From Nocardia fluminea (GTDB taxonomy: Bacteria; Actinomycetota; Actinomycetes; Mycobacteriales; Mycobacteriaceae): a stretch of 64,000 nt of DNA. Location of the stretch: positions 1-64,000 of the forward strand of contig NZ_PJMW01000002.1 of the NCBI RefSeq assembly GCF_002846365.1, written 5' to 3'. Positions 44,308-53,472 of this stretch are shown here, in pieces; the first letter of the stretch is position 1; each line of letters begins with the position of its first letter. The position numbers and the translations under genes were made by a program. Below the pieces are notes generated by a model that had not been told where the DNA came from, searched no databases, and worked only from the letters and a program-made list of their open reading frames with translations.

Positions 44308-44649
44308 TTAGGCTGCGTCGGTGTGGTGACTGGTGAAGCTGACTTGGGTGTCGTCGGCGTCGAGGGCGATGTTGAGGGTGGCATCGAGGGCGTCGGCGAG
44401 TTTTGCGAGCAGGGGCAGGGTGGGGACGGTATCGGAGCCCTCGATGCGCGAGATCTTCGCTTGAGTCAACCCAGCGCGTTCGCCGAGTTCGGTTTGAGTG
44501 AGGCCGAGTTCGGTGCGGCGGTCGTAGACGGCCTGGGCAAGTGCCATGGAGAGTCGGATTTCGCGGCGGGCCTCGGCAACGTCGGCGGGTTCGGTGTAGC
44601 CCTCGGTTAGTTGACTTTCCCGGAGGGTCTTCCAGCGGGCATGGCTCAT
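44308..44649 (-). CDS. HigA-type antitoxin (XRE helix-turn-helix)
   Basis: A 113-residue DNA-binding antitoxin; the C-terminal half is an XRE domain (LTQTELGERAGLTQAKISRIEGSDTVPTLPLLAKLADAL). Second gene of a toxin-first pair: its ATG overlaps the toxin stop. It should neutralise the toxin and repress the promoter near 45040. A closely similar second copy is at 45450. Confidence 0.88.
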   Translation of the reverse strand: MSHARWKTLRESQLTEGYTEPADVAEARREIRLSMALAQAVYDRRTELGLTQTELGERAGLTQAKISRIEGSDTVPTLPLLAKLADALDATLNIALDADDTQVSFTSHHTDAA

Positions 44650-45029
44650 CGGTCCAGTTCTCCTCTCTCGATCGTGCGGACGAATTCTTGATGGGCGGGT
44701 TCGTGTTCGGCCTCGCAGGTTTGTTGTGCCAGTTTCGCTCGTTTGACTTCGATGTCTTCGCGCATCTTGGTCTTGCGGAACACGGTCAACAGGACGACGC
44801 GACGTCCTGGTGCGAGCCAGTAGGTGATGCGGATCGCGGCGCCGTCCATCGTTGGGCGTAACTCGCGAACTCCGTCGCCGAGGTATCGAGCGAAGGGTTC
44901 GCCGAGGGTCTCTGCGCGTTCGGCGAGGAGACCGACGTATTCGTCGACCTTGAGGAAGTGCTTGGCTGGTAGTGCTTGTAGCCAGTCGTGCACTTCGGGC
45001 TCGATCTCGATGGCGAACAGTTCACCCAT
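44646..45029 (-). CDS. HigB/RelE-superfamily toxin
   Basis: A 127-residue toxin of the Gp49/HigB-like group: VHDWLQALPAKHFLKVDEYV, then GVRELRPTMDGAAIRITYWLAPGRRVVLLTVFRKTKM, with the basic C-terminus of mRNA-cleaving RelE-fold proteins. ATG 45029; precedes the antitoxin, the HigBA order. Stabilises mobile DNA. Confidence 0.87.
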   Translation of the reverse strand: MGELFAIEIEPEVHDWLQALPAKHFLKVDEYVGLLAERAETLGEPFARYLGDGVRELRPTMDGAAIRITYWLAPGRRVVLLTVFRKTKMREDIEVKRAKLAQQTCEAEHEPAHQEFVRTIERGELDR

Positions 45030-45285
45030 GATCTCATGCTATATGTCGTCAACAGCATATGACAAGCGGGTGGTAAGTTGGCCTGCACCGGTCGGAGCCT
45101 GCAGGTACGCCCACTCGACAGGGCCGTCGGCATACGCCGACTCGACCCACAACGCGGAAACAACACGGATTCAGCGGGAATTAGCGGGATTGGTTGGGAT
45201 ACAACGGGAACACCTTCAACGGCGAATCCGCGAGTGATAGGTTCTGTTGAGAACCAATGAGAAGCATTGGGATGCAACAGAATTC

Positions 45286-45324
45286 AACCGGTCGGTTTCT
45301 GGTTCGAGTCCAGATGGGCGAGCA
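45286..45324 (+). other. tRNA 3'-end remnant, probable attachment site
   Basis: TCTGGTTCGAGTCCAGA at 45298-45314 is a perfect TPsiC arm (5-bp stem, loop TTCGAGT). It is followed by the 7-base acceptor strand TGGGCGA, a discriminator G and CA. The matching 5' half (TCGCCCA...) is not present in the preceding 100 bases, so this is a tail duplicate of the kind left by integrases acting on tRNA genes. Isotype cannot be assigned. Confidence 0.65.
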
Positions 45325-45326
45325 TA

Positions 45327-45362
45327 AAAGCCCTCTACCAGCGCAAGCAGGTGGAGGGCTTT
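45327..45362 (+). terminator. Rho-independent-like terminator after tRNA remnant
   Basis: A 13-bp stem AAAGCCCTCTACC (45327-45339) with its partner at 45350-45362 (one G-T pair), a 10-base loop, ending in TTTCT. It looks like the original tRNA terminator. Confidence 0.75.
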
Positions 45363-45449
45363 CTGTTGTCCGTAGAAATACCCCAGATCACTACTTTCCG
45401 ACTACAAAACGGGGGACTATTTTCCCTTCTACGAGACGAGCTTGACTAC

Positions 45450-45779
45450 TTAGGCTGCGTCGGTGTGGTGGGTGGTGAAGCTGACGTGGGTGTCGTCGGC
45501 GTCGAGGGTGGCGTCGAGGGCGGCGGCGAGTTTCGCCAGCAGGGGCAGGGTGGGGACGGTACCGGAACCCTCGATGCGCGAGATCTTCGCCTGAGTCAAA
45601 CCAACGCGTTCGCCGAGTTCGGTTTGAGTGAGGCCGAGTTCGGTACGGCGGTCGCAGACAGCCTGGGCAAGTGCCATAGAGAGTCGGAATTCGCGGCGGG
45701 CCTCGACGATGTCGCCGGGTTCGGTGTAGCCCTCGACGAGTTGACGTTCCCGGAGGGACTTCCAGCGTAGGTGGCTCAT
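45450..45779 (-). CDS. HigA-type antitoxin, second copy
   Basis: 109 residues, strongly similar to the protein at 44308 (same XRE domain, SRIEGSGTVPTLPLLAKLAAAL) with an internal loss of three codons before LDADDTHVSF. ATG 45779. Its toxin partner is broken, so it may act as an orphan antitoxin able to neutralise the neighbour toxin. Confidence 0.82.
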   Translation of the reverse strand: MSHLRWKSLRERQLVEGYTEPGDIVEARREFRLSMALAQAVCDRRTELGLTQTELGERVGLTQAKISRIEGSGTVPTLPLLAKLAAALDATLDADDTHVSFTTHHTDAA

Positions 45780-45930
45780 CGGTCCAGTTCTCCTCTCTCG
45801 ATCGTGCGGACGAATTCTTGATGGGCGGGTTCGTATTCGAACTGGCAGGTTTGTTGTGCCAGTTTCGCTCATTTGACTTCGATGTCTTGCGCGTCTTGGT
45901 CTTGCGGAACACTGCCACCAAGACCACGTC
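45776..45930 (-). pseudogene. HigB/RelE toxin fragment
   Basis: The C-terminal third of a copy of the toxin at 44646. It retains VLVAVFRKTK, then a one-base loss (TCTTCGC to TCTTGC in the plus strand near 45886) shifts the frame. The N-terminal part is absent. Chromosome-like sequence begins soon after. Confidence 0.8.
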
Positions 45931-46125
45931 GTAGCCCTCGACGGAGGGCGGTCACGTTTGCAATGCGGCGTCGTGCCGTGCCCACAGACGGAGTGGGGCC
46001 GCGAGGCGCAATCCACTCAGACGGCGCGGCATGGACGGACAGCCCCAGCCTGTTCCCTACGACCGGACGCCGCGGCGATCGAGCAGTTCTACAAAATCGG
46101 ACAGGTGCGGATAGCGTCGGGAGCC

Positions 46126-47391
46126 GTGTCGCCAGAAAATGTAGCGCAGTCCAGTCGTGTCACCGCCGCCATACGGGTGGCGGCGGGTCTGCTCGTGCTC
46201 GCGTCGATCGTCGAGGTGGTGCGGCGCTTGTCGAATCCCTACCCGTGGGTGGCGCCGCTGTTGTCCGACGATGTCTACGAGGTGCACGTCGACTTCGACA
46301 CCTTCTGGAACTCGGCCGTGGCCCTCACCCACCGCACCGACATCTACGAGACCCCGGCGAAGCTGAGCAATCTCAACCCGCCGCTGGTCTCGATGCTGCT
46401 CACGCCGTTCGCCGCGCTGGATGTGGTCACGGCCTACCGCATCTTCGTGGTGCTGTCACTGCTCATGATGCTGGGCTCGGTGTGGGCTGTGTGCTCGGAA
46501 CTGCGGTTTCGCCCGGTTGTCACCGCGCTGGCCATGCTGGCTGTGCTCGCGTCCTCGCCGCTGTACGGAACGCTGATGCTCGGTCAGATCTATCCGATGC
46601 TGTTGGTCGGGCTGGTTGCCGGGTGGATCGCGCAGCGGCGGGAGCGGCCGGTGCTCGCGTCCGTTCTGTTCGGCATCGTGGTGGCGCTGAAGCCGTCGCT
46701 GGCACCGTTGTTGCTGCTCGCGGCCGTGCAGCGGCAATGGTTGCCGTTCAAGGCTGGAATCGCCGGCGCGGCTGTCGCCTCGCTGATCGGGGTGCTCGTC
46801 GCCGGGCCGTCGAGCGCGGAGGGCTGGCTGCGCATCGCCTTCTCCGCGCAGGTGCCGGGCTGGGTGGACAACGCGTCGCTGCCGGGGCTCGCGGTGCGAT
46901 TCGGACTGCCCGCCGAGATCGGGACGGTACTCGGGCTGGCGGTGCTGGCAGGCACGTTGTGGTGGTGTGGGCGCCATCGCGACCGCATCGACCCGGGCGG
47001 CACCGCTCTGTGGGCGGTGCTTGCCGCAGCCCTGCTGTTCTCGCCCATCGCGTGGCACAACTACCTGATGTTGCTGTGGCCGGGCGTGCTCGCGCTGATC
47101 GTGCTGGGCCGCGGCGAGATCGCCGCTATCGCGCTCGCGGTGCCGGTCTTCCCGGTGTCCTTCGAGGTGGAGTTGCCGCCCCACAGCAGCGTCACCGCCG
47201 CCGTGGCACGGTCGTTCTATTGCGCTGTCCTCGTGGGGTATTGGGTGGTTCTGGTGCGCGGAGCGACATTGTCCGCGCCGGGCTCTTCGCGGTCGTCGGG
47301 AACAGCCAGGAGCAAGCCACCGGCTGCCGCGGCGCGCCCCATGCCCAATGCGCCCTCGACGGTGACGTACGTTGGCACCTCAGAGCCGTGA
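46126..47391 (+). CDS. GT87/DUF2029 family membrane glycosyltransferase
   Basis: About 421 residues with roughly ten hydrophobic segments. The first extracytoplasmic loop has DFDTFWNSAVALTHRTDIYETP and NLNPPLVSMLLTPFA, typical of polyprenyl-phosphate-dependent mannosyl/arabinosyl transferases (DUF2029). Later GQIYPMLLVG and ALKPSLAPLLLL are also conserved. GTG 46126 is chosen near the first helix; the open frame extends further upstream. Likely role in cell-envelope lipoglycan synthesis. Confidence 0.85.
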   Translation: MSPENVAQSSRVTAAIRVAAGLLVLASIVEVVRRLSNPYPWVAPLLSDDVYEVHVDFDTFWNSAVALTHRTDIYETPAKLSNLNPPLVSMLLTPFAALDVVTAYRIFVVLSLLMMLGSVWAVCSELRFRPVVTALAMLAVLASSPLYGTLMLGQIYPMLLVGLVAGWIAQRRERPVLASVLFGIVVALKPSLAPLLLLAAVQRQWLPFKAGIAGAAVASLIGVLVAGPSSAEGWLRIAFSAQVPGWVDNASLPGLAVRFGLPAEIGTVLGLAVLAGTLWWCGRHRDRIDPGGTALWAVLAAALLFSPIAWHNYLMLLWPGVLALIVLGRGEIAAIALAVPVFPVSFEVELPPHSSVTAAVARSFYCAVLVGYWVVLVRGATLSAPGSSRSSGTARSKPPAAAARPMPNAPSTVTYVGTSEP

Positions 47392-47435
47392 CCCTTCACG
47401 CGGCCGACGCGAATCCTGTTGAAGGACAACAAGTG

Positions 47436-47780
47436 ATGCCCGATACGAACGAACCCGCAGTGCACTACTTCGCATTGGTCGATGACGAGAGAGGCTATCC
47501 CGATGGCTGGCGCGCTCGTCGAATCATCGGGCTTGTGCGCCGGACCGCCACTCGACCTGCTCCGACCGACGAAGCACTCGGCAGGGACTTCACATGGGCT
47601 CCTACCGTGTACCTCCAGCGCTACGACCCCGGAACGGACGCACCTCACGAGGAGATCTCCGCCGAGTCAGCCGAGCGATTGATAGAGAGTTGGCGCGCCT
47701 CGAGGGCCAGAAGCGACGCCGAAGGAGTTGATCGCCCGCGCCCCGAGTCGAATCCACCTATCGGTAACGCACAAACCTGA
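47436..47780 (+). CDS. Hypothetical protein
   Basis: A 114-residue soluble protein starting MPDTNEPAVHYFALVDDERG after a GAAGGAC ribosome site. Contains DFTWAPTVYLQRYDPG and a C-terminal helix with SAERLIESWRASR. No family recognised. It lies 45 bp after the glycosyltransferase. Confidence 0.65.
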   Translation: MPDTNEPAVHYFALVDDERGYPDGWRARRIIGLVRRTATRPAPTDEALGRDFTWAPTVYLQRYDPGTDAPHEEISAESAERLIESWRASRARSDAEGVDRPRPESNPPIGNAQT

Positions 47781-47911
47781 CCGGATAGGTTTCTGCGCGG
47801 CGAGCAGGTCGTCAGATTTCGATTGGGCCTGCCCGTGTTTTGGATGACTCGCCGCCGCTTCGTGCTGAAAGTTGGGATCGGTAGGTGGCGGGTGTGGCAT
47901 GTACTTGCCGC

Positions 47912-48310
47912 ATGACATCTTCTCAGCTTCCCTCGAACCAACCGCAGTCCGCCGGCCTGGACAAGAAGACCAGTGCGATCTTGTCCTACGCGCTGGGGTG
48001 GCTCACCGGAATCATCTTTCTCTTCGTGGGAAAGAACGATTCCGATGTGAAATTCCATGCCGCACAATCGATCGTCTTCTTCTCCGCGGTCTCGGTGCTC
48101 AATGTTGTTCTGAGTATCGTCGGCTCGCTCCTCGGAGCCCTGGGGATCGTCTTCAGCCTCGCCGGACTCGTGCTCGGGGTGTTCACGCTCGTCGTCTGGA
48201 TCATGGCCATGGTCCAGGCGAACAACAGCGGTGGCGTCCGTGCGGAGCTTCCTCTTGTCGGAAAATTCGTTGCCCCGTTTGCCGATCAGCTGGTCGGTTC
48301 GGTCAAATAG
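47912..48310 (+). CDS. DUF4870 (Tic20-like) small membrane protein
   Basis: A 132-residue protein with a short polar N-terminus, then DKKTSAILSYALGWLTGIIFLFVGK and KFHAAQSIVFF, hallmarks of DUF4870, and three hydrophobic segments. Function unknown. ATG 47912. Confidence 0.85.
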   Translation: MTSSQLPSNQPQSAGLDKKTSAILSYALGWLTGIIFLFVGKNDSDVKFHAAQSIVFFSAVSVLNVVLSIVGSLLGALGIVFSLAGLVLGVFTLVVWIMAMVQANNSGGVRAELPLVGKFVAPFADQLVGSVK

Positions 48311-48448
48311 CCGGGTACTCGAAGTTCCCGCATGGCGGGCACGCCCCCATCTTTCGAAGACCGACGGCCCGAGACTATCTCGGGCCGTTGCCGTCTGCCC
48401 GGACTGCCCTGACCGCAGCCCCTCCGGTTTGACCGAATGGACTCCGAT

Positions 48449-48778
48449 TCACGCTGTGAGTAGGGCTATCACGGGCAAAGCCGTCAGGACTATCAGCAGG
48501 GTTACCACGACCCTGGCCAGTCGACTCCGGCTCGGGCCGGGCGCGACGACGAACGGGGCGGTGGCCGCGACGACCGCAGCGGTGGGTAGGGCGAGAACGG
48601 TGCCGAAGAGGAGCTCGTAGCCATGGGGATCTGTCAGCGGATCGGTTGACAGTCGGGAATGGAGCACGATGTACACACATCGGAGCCAGAAAAGTCCTGC
48701 CGCGCAGGCGATGAGAAGGGCCGACACGGCGATCGGTGTTCGCCATCGGGTGCCCGGTGCCTGCTTCGGTCTCATCAT
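48449..48778 (-). CDS. Small membrane protein of unknown function
   Basis: 109 residues with three predicted membrane helices (AVSALLIACAAGLFWL, TVLALPTAAVVAATAPFVV, VVVTLLIVLTALPVIALL). Leftward; ATG 48778 or 48775. Not recognised. Confidence 0.65.
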   Translation of the reverse strand: MMRPKQAPGTRWRTPIAVSALLIACAAGLFWLRCVYIVLHSRLSTDPLTDPHGYELLFGTVLALPTAAVVAATAPFVVAPGPSRSRLARVVVTLLIVLTALPVIALLTA

Positions 48779-48823
48779 TGCCTTTCCGCGGCTTCGAGGC
48801 TTACCCGGCGGGTCTGCCCACGA

Positions 48824-50083
48824 TCAGCATGCCTGCGCGGCCTGATCGGGGTCGCCTCCGACGGCCTGCTCCTCCTCCCCCGCGCCCGTCATACGGGCTA
48901 CGAGCGCGGAACGAAGGCGCCAAACCCCGTCCGACTGCGTCGGGTCCAAACCGGTGATCTCAGCGATCTTGTTGAGTCGATAGTCGACCGTGTTGGGATG
49001 GACGTGCAGCGCACGAGCGGTACGTAGGCGGGTGGAGCGGGTCGTGAGGTGCACTGTCAAAGTCTCCAGCAGGACCGGATGGTCTTCGAGCGGGTCCAGG
49101 AGCGCGGTTAGGTATTTTCCTGCCGTGCCCGGCCGCGACAGCTGATACTCCAGTGACAGGTCGTCGAAGCGCTGGAGTCCGACTCGGCGCAGGCGGCGCA
49201 TGATGTCGAGCACCGCGTGCGTGCGCTCGACCCCCTCGGCGATGCCGTCAGCCCTCGCCGTCACGAATGTGGCGCGAACCTTGGCCCGCGCCGCGTCGGC
49301 AATCTGGTCGGCGAACCGTTCCGCTCGAGCGGGATCGAAATGGTCTTGCGGAATCAGGAACGTAGCCGTGCCGCTGCCCATCCGCATCAGCGCCTTGTCG
49401 TCGGTGTGGTGCAGCACTTCCGCTCTGACTCGCCGAATTGTCCGGGGCGCGAGGCACTCAGGGCGCGGCTCGCCCGCGTGCGGCGAGATGAACTCGACCG
49501 CGAAGACGCAATAGTTCTCGGCCAATCGGACCCCGCAGGCGCGCGCCATGGCGGGTGTCGCGTTCCCGGCGATCAGAGCGGTTGCCACGACATCGGCTGC
49601 GTCACTGTCCGCCACGCGCATGTCGCGCAGGTACGCCTGGGAGATCGCCATGGCGAGTTCGCGGGAGAGACGAACGAACAGATGCGCTGTGTCGATCACC
49701 GCCCCGTGATCCTCGTCGAGCCGCGCCCGTGCGGTGAGGTGGTCGAACACTGCCTGCGTGCCCACCCGCACGGCCTTGTGCATCGCGTCGATGGTGACGC
49801 CCTCGCGTGCCCATTCCATGATGCCGGCGCGCACCTCGGCCAGGGGTTTGGCGGTCTCGCCGCCGGTCAGCATTCTGGCCGTGAGCTCGAGGCACGCGTT
49901 CACCAGCGCGGTGACATCGCGGCGCAGGTCCGCTAGCGGCACTCTGGCGGGTAGGTCGCTGCCGACGATGAAAAGACTCATGATCTTGCCCGAAATCGTT
50001 GACGCTCTGGGGAGCCGGTCGAGAACCGGCCGACCTACCGTCGTCTCGGCCCGGGCCGACAGGACGCTGTCGGGCATGCGCAC
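48824..50083 (-). CDS. PucR/CdaR-type transcriptional regulator
   Basis: A 419-residue regulator. The N-terminal half has a helical sensing region (EVRAGIMEWAREGVTIDAM), the middle resembles a GGDEF-derived domain, and the C-terminus is the PucR helix-turn-helix: LHVHPNTVDYRLNKIAEITGLDP. Start uncertain between ATG 50083 and later ATGs. It pairs with the related regulator at 51332 around a cyclase gene. Confidence 0.85.
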   Translation of the reverse strand: MRMPDSVLSARAETTVGRPVLDRLPRASTISGKIMSLFIVGSDLPARVPLADLRRDVTALVNACLELTARMLTGGETAKPLAEVRAGIMEWAREGVTIDAMHKAVRVGTQAVFDHLTARARLDEDHGAVIDTAHLFVRLSRELAMAISQAYLRDMRVADSDAADVVATALIAGNATPAMARACGVRLAENYCVFAVEFISPHAGEPRPECLAPRTIRRVRAEVLHHTDDKALMRMGSGTATFLIPQDHFDPARAERFADQIADAARAKVRATFVTARADGIAEGVERTHAVLDIMRRLRRVGLQRFDDLSLEYQLSRPGTAGKYLTALLDPLEDHPVLLETLTVHLTTRSTRLRTARALHVHPNTVDYRLNKIAEITGLDPTQSDGVWRLRSALVARMTGAGEEEQAVGGDPDQAAQAC

Positions 50084-50526
50084 ATTTCCTACTTTCCGCT
50101 GTTTGCGCTTTATCGTGCGGCCTCACCACCCCGCGTTCCAATGGTGGTTCGCACCCAGATGGAACGGGTGTTGTGCACTATGCACCATGAACCACCGGAC
50201 AGGCGATGCAGCCGTACACCGAACGTGTGCCAGGAAGCAGGATTCGCAGCTGCGGACGAGGCAGATCAGGCCCTGATATTACGCGCCTGCGCACTTCGCC
50301 ATATCGAAGACCGGGTCATTTCAGCTGCACAAACACCGCTTGACCTCGCAATGACGGCGGATCGGCCGCCTCCGACTCGGCGGCGATGACCCCGTGGACC
50401 ACTGCCCGCGAGCAACGCCAGGCACCGGTCGAATTCGTGAACGCATGTGTACTATTCTGCCGTGAACAGCTCGGGCGCACAGCCGCTACAGGGTTCGACC
50501 AACGCTACTCCGCCAGGGTTGCTCCG
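50084..50526. other. Intergenic region before the cyclase gene
   Basis: 443 bp between the divergent PucR and cyclase genes. A TACTAT at 50450-50455 is a possible -10 element. I find no gene and no clear operator. Confidence 0.4.
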
Positions 50527-51327
50527 ATGACCACAGTCGTGATCACCGTGCTCGCCATCGTCGCCGCAGGTGAAGCGGTCGGCCTGCTCGTCCTGTCGAT
50601 TCTGCTGGTCCGGAGCAGGCGCAAGCGCCGGGAACCGCGACGGTCGACGACCGGGCAGCGGTTGGTGGTGAGCGGCCGCGAAGCGGTGCGTACCGCCTGG
50701 CAGGCCGCGGACATGGTGCGTGCCAAGGGTTTTCGTGCCGCCGTGCTCACCTCCATCGAAGACCTCGCGGGCTGGGCACGGGTCGAACGTCCCGACCTGG
50801 CCAGATTGGCGCCGGACGGCAACGTCGTCATCATGTTCTCCGACATCGAGCAGTCGACCGCTCTCAACGAACAGCTGGGCGACCGCGCCTGGGTCAAGCT
50901 GCTCGACCGTCACCACCGTCTCGTCGATCGATGCGTGCGCACCCACGGCGGCCATGTGGTCAAGAACCAAGGCGACGGGTACATGATCGCCTTCGCCGCG
51001 CCCGATCAGGCGGTCCGCTGCGGCGTGGCCATCCAGGCCGCGCTGCGCAAGGACGCCGAATCATCGCGGGGCGACAGCGATTTCCGGGTCCGGATCGGTA
51101 TCCACATGGGAAGTTCTGTCCGCCGGGGCGACGATCTGTTCGGCCGCAATGTCGCCATGGCCGCGCGGGTCACGGCGCAGGCCGAGGGCGGCGAAGTCCT
51201 GCTCAGCGAGCCGGTGCTGGAAGCGATCGGCAGCAATACCGACCTCACGATCGGGGCCGGACGTGAAGCGACCCTCAAGGGCCTGCGGGGCACGCACCGC
51301 CTCACTCCGGTCTGCGCGCGGCAGTAG
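50527..51327 (+). CDS. Class III adenylate/guanylate cyclase, membrane-anchored
   Basis: A 266-residue protein with one N-terminal helix (residues 3-26) and a basic stop-transfer run, then a cytoplasmic cyclase homology domain. Metal-binding aspartates are in MFSDIEQST and [10 protein letters not shown]; the transition-state pair is in [10 protein letters not shown] (Asn and Arg). All catalytic positions are present, so it should be active and makes cAMP or cGMP as a homodimer. ATG 50527 is placed directly before the helix. Confidence 0.9.
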   Translation: MTTVVITVLAIVAAGEAVGLLVLSILLVRSRRKRREPRRSTTGQRLVVSGREAVRTAWQAADMVRAKGFRAAVLTSIEDLAGWARVERPDLARLAPDGNVVIMFSDIEQSTALNEQLGDRAWVKLLDRHHRLVDRCVRTHGGHVVKNQGDGYMIAFAAPDQAVRCGVAIQAALRKDAESSRGDSDFRVRIGIHMGSSVRRGDDLFGRNVAMAARVTAQAEGGEVLLSEPVLEAIGSNTDLTIGAGREATLKGLRGTHRLTPVCARQ

Positions 51328-51331
51328 TAGC

Positions 51332-52600
51332 TCAGCGGGGTCGGGCAGTGTTCTGCCGCCAATACAACGCGTCCAAGGCGACCGCGACGTGCACGCCGTT
51401 CTCCGCCAGCGGGCGTGGCAGCAACTCGTCCGCGCGGGCGATCCTGCGCAAGATCGTGTTCCGGTGGGTGAACAGGCGCGCCGCAGCGCGCGTGGCATTG
51501 CACTGCTCGTTGATGTAGACGAGCACCGATTCGCGCAGTTCGCTGTCGGCATGTTCGAGATCGCCGAGGGTGTATTTGATGAATCGGTCGGCCTGGGCGC
51601 CGTTTTCGGTGATCAGCGAGGTCAGTTGCACCTCGCCGAAGGTGACCAGTCGCCGGGTGCTGTGCGGGCGGGCGAGGATGCGGTGCGCGGCCTGCGCGTC
51701 GAGGTGGCTCGTCCGGAACCCGGCGAGGTCTCGTCCGGTCGAGCCGATGGCGATCCGCACGCCGGGGATATGGTCGAGCGCTTCGGTCAGTGCCGCGGTG
51801 TCGGGCGGGGTGGGGCCGGGCACCCACACCCACAGGGTGGCCGCGCTGGCGAGCACGCTCAGCGCCGTGGCGGCACCAGCGGCGCGGGTCAGCGCCCTGG
51901 TCACCCGATGCGGTTCGTCGAGTTCGGCACCGGGAATGTCACTCCAGGCGATGGCCGCGGTGTGGGTGGCGTCGAGCCGGTAGCCGAGGCGGGTCGACGC
52001 CCGCTCGATATTGGTCGGTTCCCCTTCGAGAATGAGCGAGATGACTTCGCGGCGTTCGGCATACGAGCCGCGGGCGAGTTCGTCGCGTTCCTGACCGATG
52101 ACCTCGGTGATCGCCTCGATGGTGCCGTCCACGAATCGGGCGATCGAGGCGGCGGTGACCTCCAAGACCTCCTGCAGTTCGAACGGGTCCGGCGTCAGGA
52201 TGAAGACGATGGTCATCCATCGTCGCCAGACGACGTCTTGCCCTACGCGATAGGCCTGCAATGCGGCCTCGTTCATGCCGCGGCGCACCAGGTCGCGAAC
52301 AATGGCGATCTGGTCCGCCCCGAGGTTGATCGGGACCGGCATTCCCGGATCGGCCACGTTGGCCGAGGCCCAGTGCAGCAGGTTGCCACGATTGACGCGC
52401 CGGACCGCTTCGGCCAGCAGCGGATCCCCGGCGATAGCACGCAGGCTGGTTTTCAGGAGAGTGGCGTCATAGAGCTCGTCGAGCCATTCCTCCGGCGCGT
52501 TCAGCGCGATATCGGCACCCTGGCGGATCACTTCTCGCGCGCGGTCGGACAGGCGCCGATCGAACAGACCATCACCAGAGTGCACCGGCTCATTATGCAA
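51332..52600 (-). CDS. PucR/CdaR-type transcriptional regulator
   Basis: About 420 residues with the C-terminal PucR HTH (ATRAAARLFTHRNTILRRIARADELL). Convergent with the cyclase, stops four bases apart. The start is unclear: TTG 52600 abuts GCGGAGG; GTG 52585 is better spaced but not ideal; an ATG 7 bases after GGAGG is in another frame that ends after 21 codons. Confidence 0.83.
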   Translation of the reverse strand: MHNEPVHSGDGLFDRRLSDRAREVIRQGADIALNAPEEWLDELYDATLLKTSLRAIAGDPLLAEAVRRVNRGNLLHWASANVADPGMPVPINLGADQIAIVRDLVRRGMNEAALQAYRVGQDVVWRRWMTIVFILTPDPFELQEVLEVTAASIARFVDGTIEAITEVIGQERDELARGSYAERREVISLILEGEPTNIERASTRLGYRLDATHTAAIAWSDIPGAELDEPHRVTRALTRAAGAATALSVLASAATLWVWVPGPTPPDTAALTEALDHIPGVRIAIGSTGRDLAGFRTSHLDAQAAHRILARPHSTRRLVTFGEVQLTSLITENGAQADRFIKYTLGDLEHADSELRESVLVYINEQCNATRAAARLFTHRNTILRRIARADELLPRPLAENGVHVAVALDALYWRQNTARPR

Positions 52601-52715
52601 CCTCCGCTCTGAGTTTCATCGGCGCCGAATATCCCGTCGCCGATGCCGCGTCCGACCGCGACAGGATTGTGCGTAGGCATCGCGACGTGGGCGGTGGGCG
52701 CAATACAGTGAACGC

Positions 52716-53429
52716 ATGCGTGGACGAATGCGAATTCTGCTGGCGGCGGCCCTGGCAGCCGTGGCAGCACAGACTCTGCCCGCCCTCCCCTCGGCGGTCG
52801 CCGACTCGACCACTCGTCCCGACGGCTGCGCGGAGGTCCGGGTCATCACCGTTCGTGGCACCTTCGAGCCACAGTTCGGCAGCTTGCTGCTCACTCCCCT
52901 CGGCTGGCGGATCGCTCAGGAATCCGGTCGCCGCACCACGGTGACCGAGCTCGAGTATCCGGCTTCGAGGGACCCGGACAGCGCCGCGCGAGGGACGTCG
53001 ACCTTGACCGCCCTGCTGAACGAGACCGCCGCCGCATGCCCTGACCAGCAGCTCGTCCTGCTCGGCTACTCGCAAGGCGCGAGCGTCATCGGCACCACGT
53101 TGCGGGCGCGAACCGCGTTGACAGCGCAGGCGGCCGCGCGCGTCGACGCGATCGCGCTGTTCGGCAACCCGCTGTTCAACGGCGCGGAGCCCTACGACCG
53201 CGGCACCTACGACCCCGCGCTGTCGGGCACCCGCTCTCTACCCACCGGCGCGCTGGCGGAATACGCCGACCGTCTGCGCGACTTCTGCCATGCCGGAGAC
53301 CGCGTCTGCCAGGGCGGCGATCCGGCCGCCGGCTTCGCGAACGCCCTGACCTACGGCCACGTCGCGTACTTCGTCAACGACACCCGTGACCAGGCCGCGT
53401 CGTTCGTCGGCGAACAGCTCAGCCGTTAG
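52716..53429 (+). CDS. Cutinase family secreted esterase
   Basis: 237 residues. Signal peptide RILLAAALAAVAAQTLPA cleaved near AVADS. Catalytic Ser in LLGYSQGASV, Asp in CHAGDRVCQG, His in TYGHVAYF; cysteines are positioned for the usual disulfides. Related to mycobacterial culp enzymes that hydrolyse lipids and polyesters. Confidence 0.92.
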   Translation: MRGRMRILLAAALAAVAAQTLPALPSAVADSTTRPDGCAEVRVITVRGTFEPQFGSLLLTPLGWRIAQESGRRTTVTELEYPASRDPDSAARGTSTLTALLNETAAACPDQQLVLLGYSQGASVIGTTLRARTALTAQAAARVDAIALFGNPLFNGAEPYDRGTYDPALSGTRSLPTGALAEYADRLRDFCHAGDRVCQGGDPAAGFANALTYGHVAYFVNDTRDQAASFVGEQLSR

Positions 53430-53472
53430 CCTCCGAGGTGCCCTCGCGCGGTCGCTGGCATAGTGATTTCGC

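Larger units (their letters stand above)
45030..45449. other. Region between the two toxin-antitoxin copies
   Basis: Holds the higBA-like promoter (direct words GCTATATGTC and GCATATGAC around 45038-45064 may be its operator), a tRNA 3'-end remnant at 45286-45324, and a terminator hairpin at 45327-45362. No open frame of note. Confidence 0.55.
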
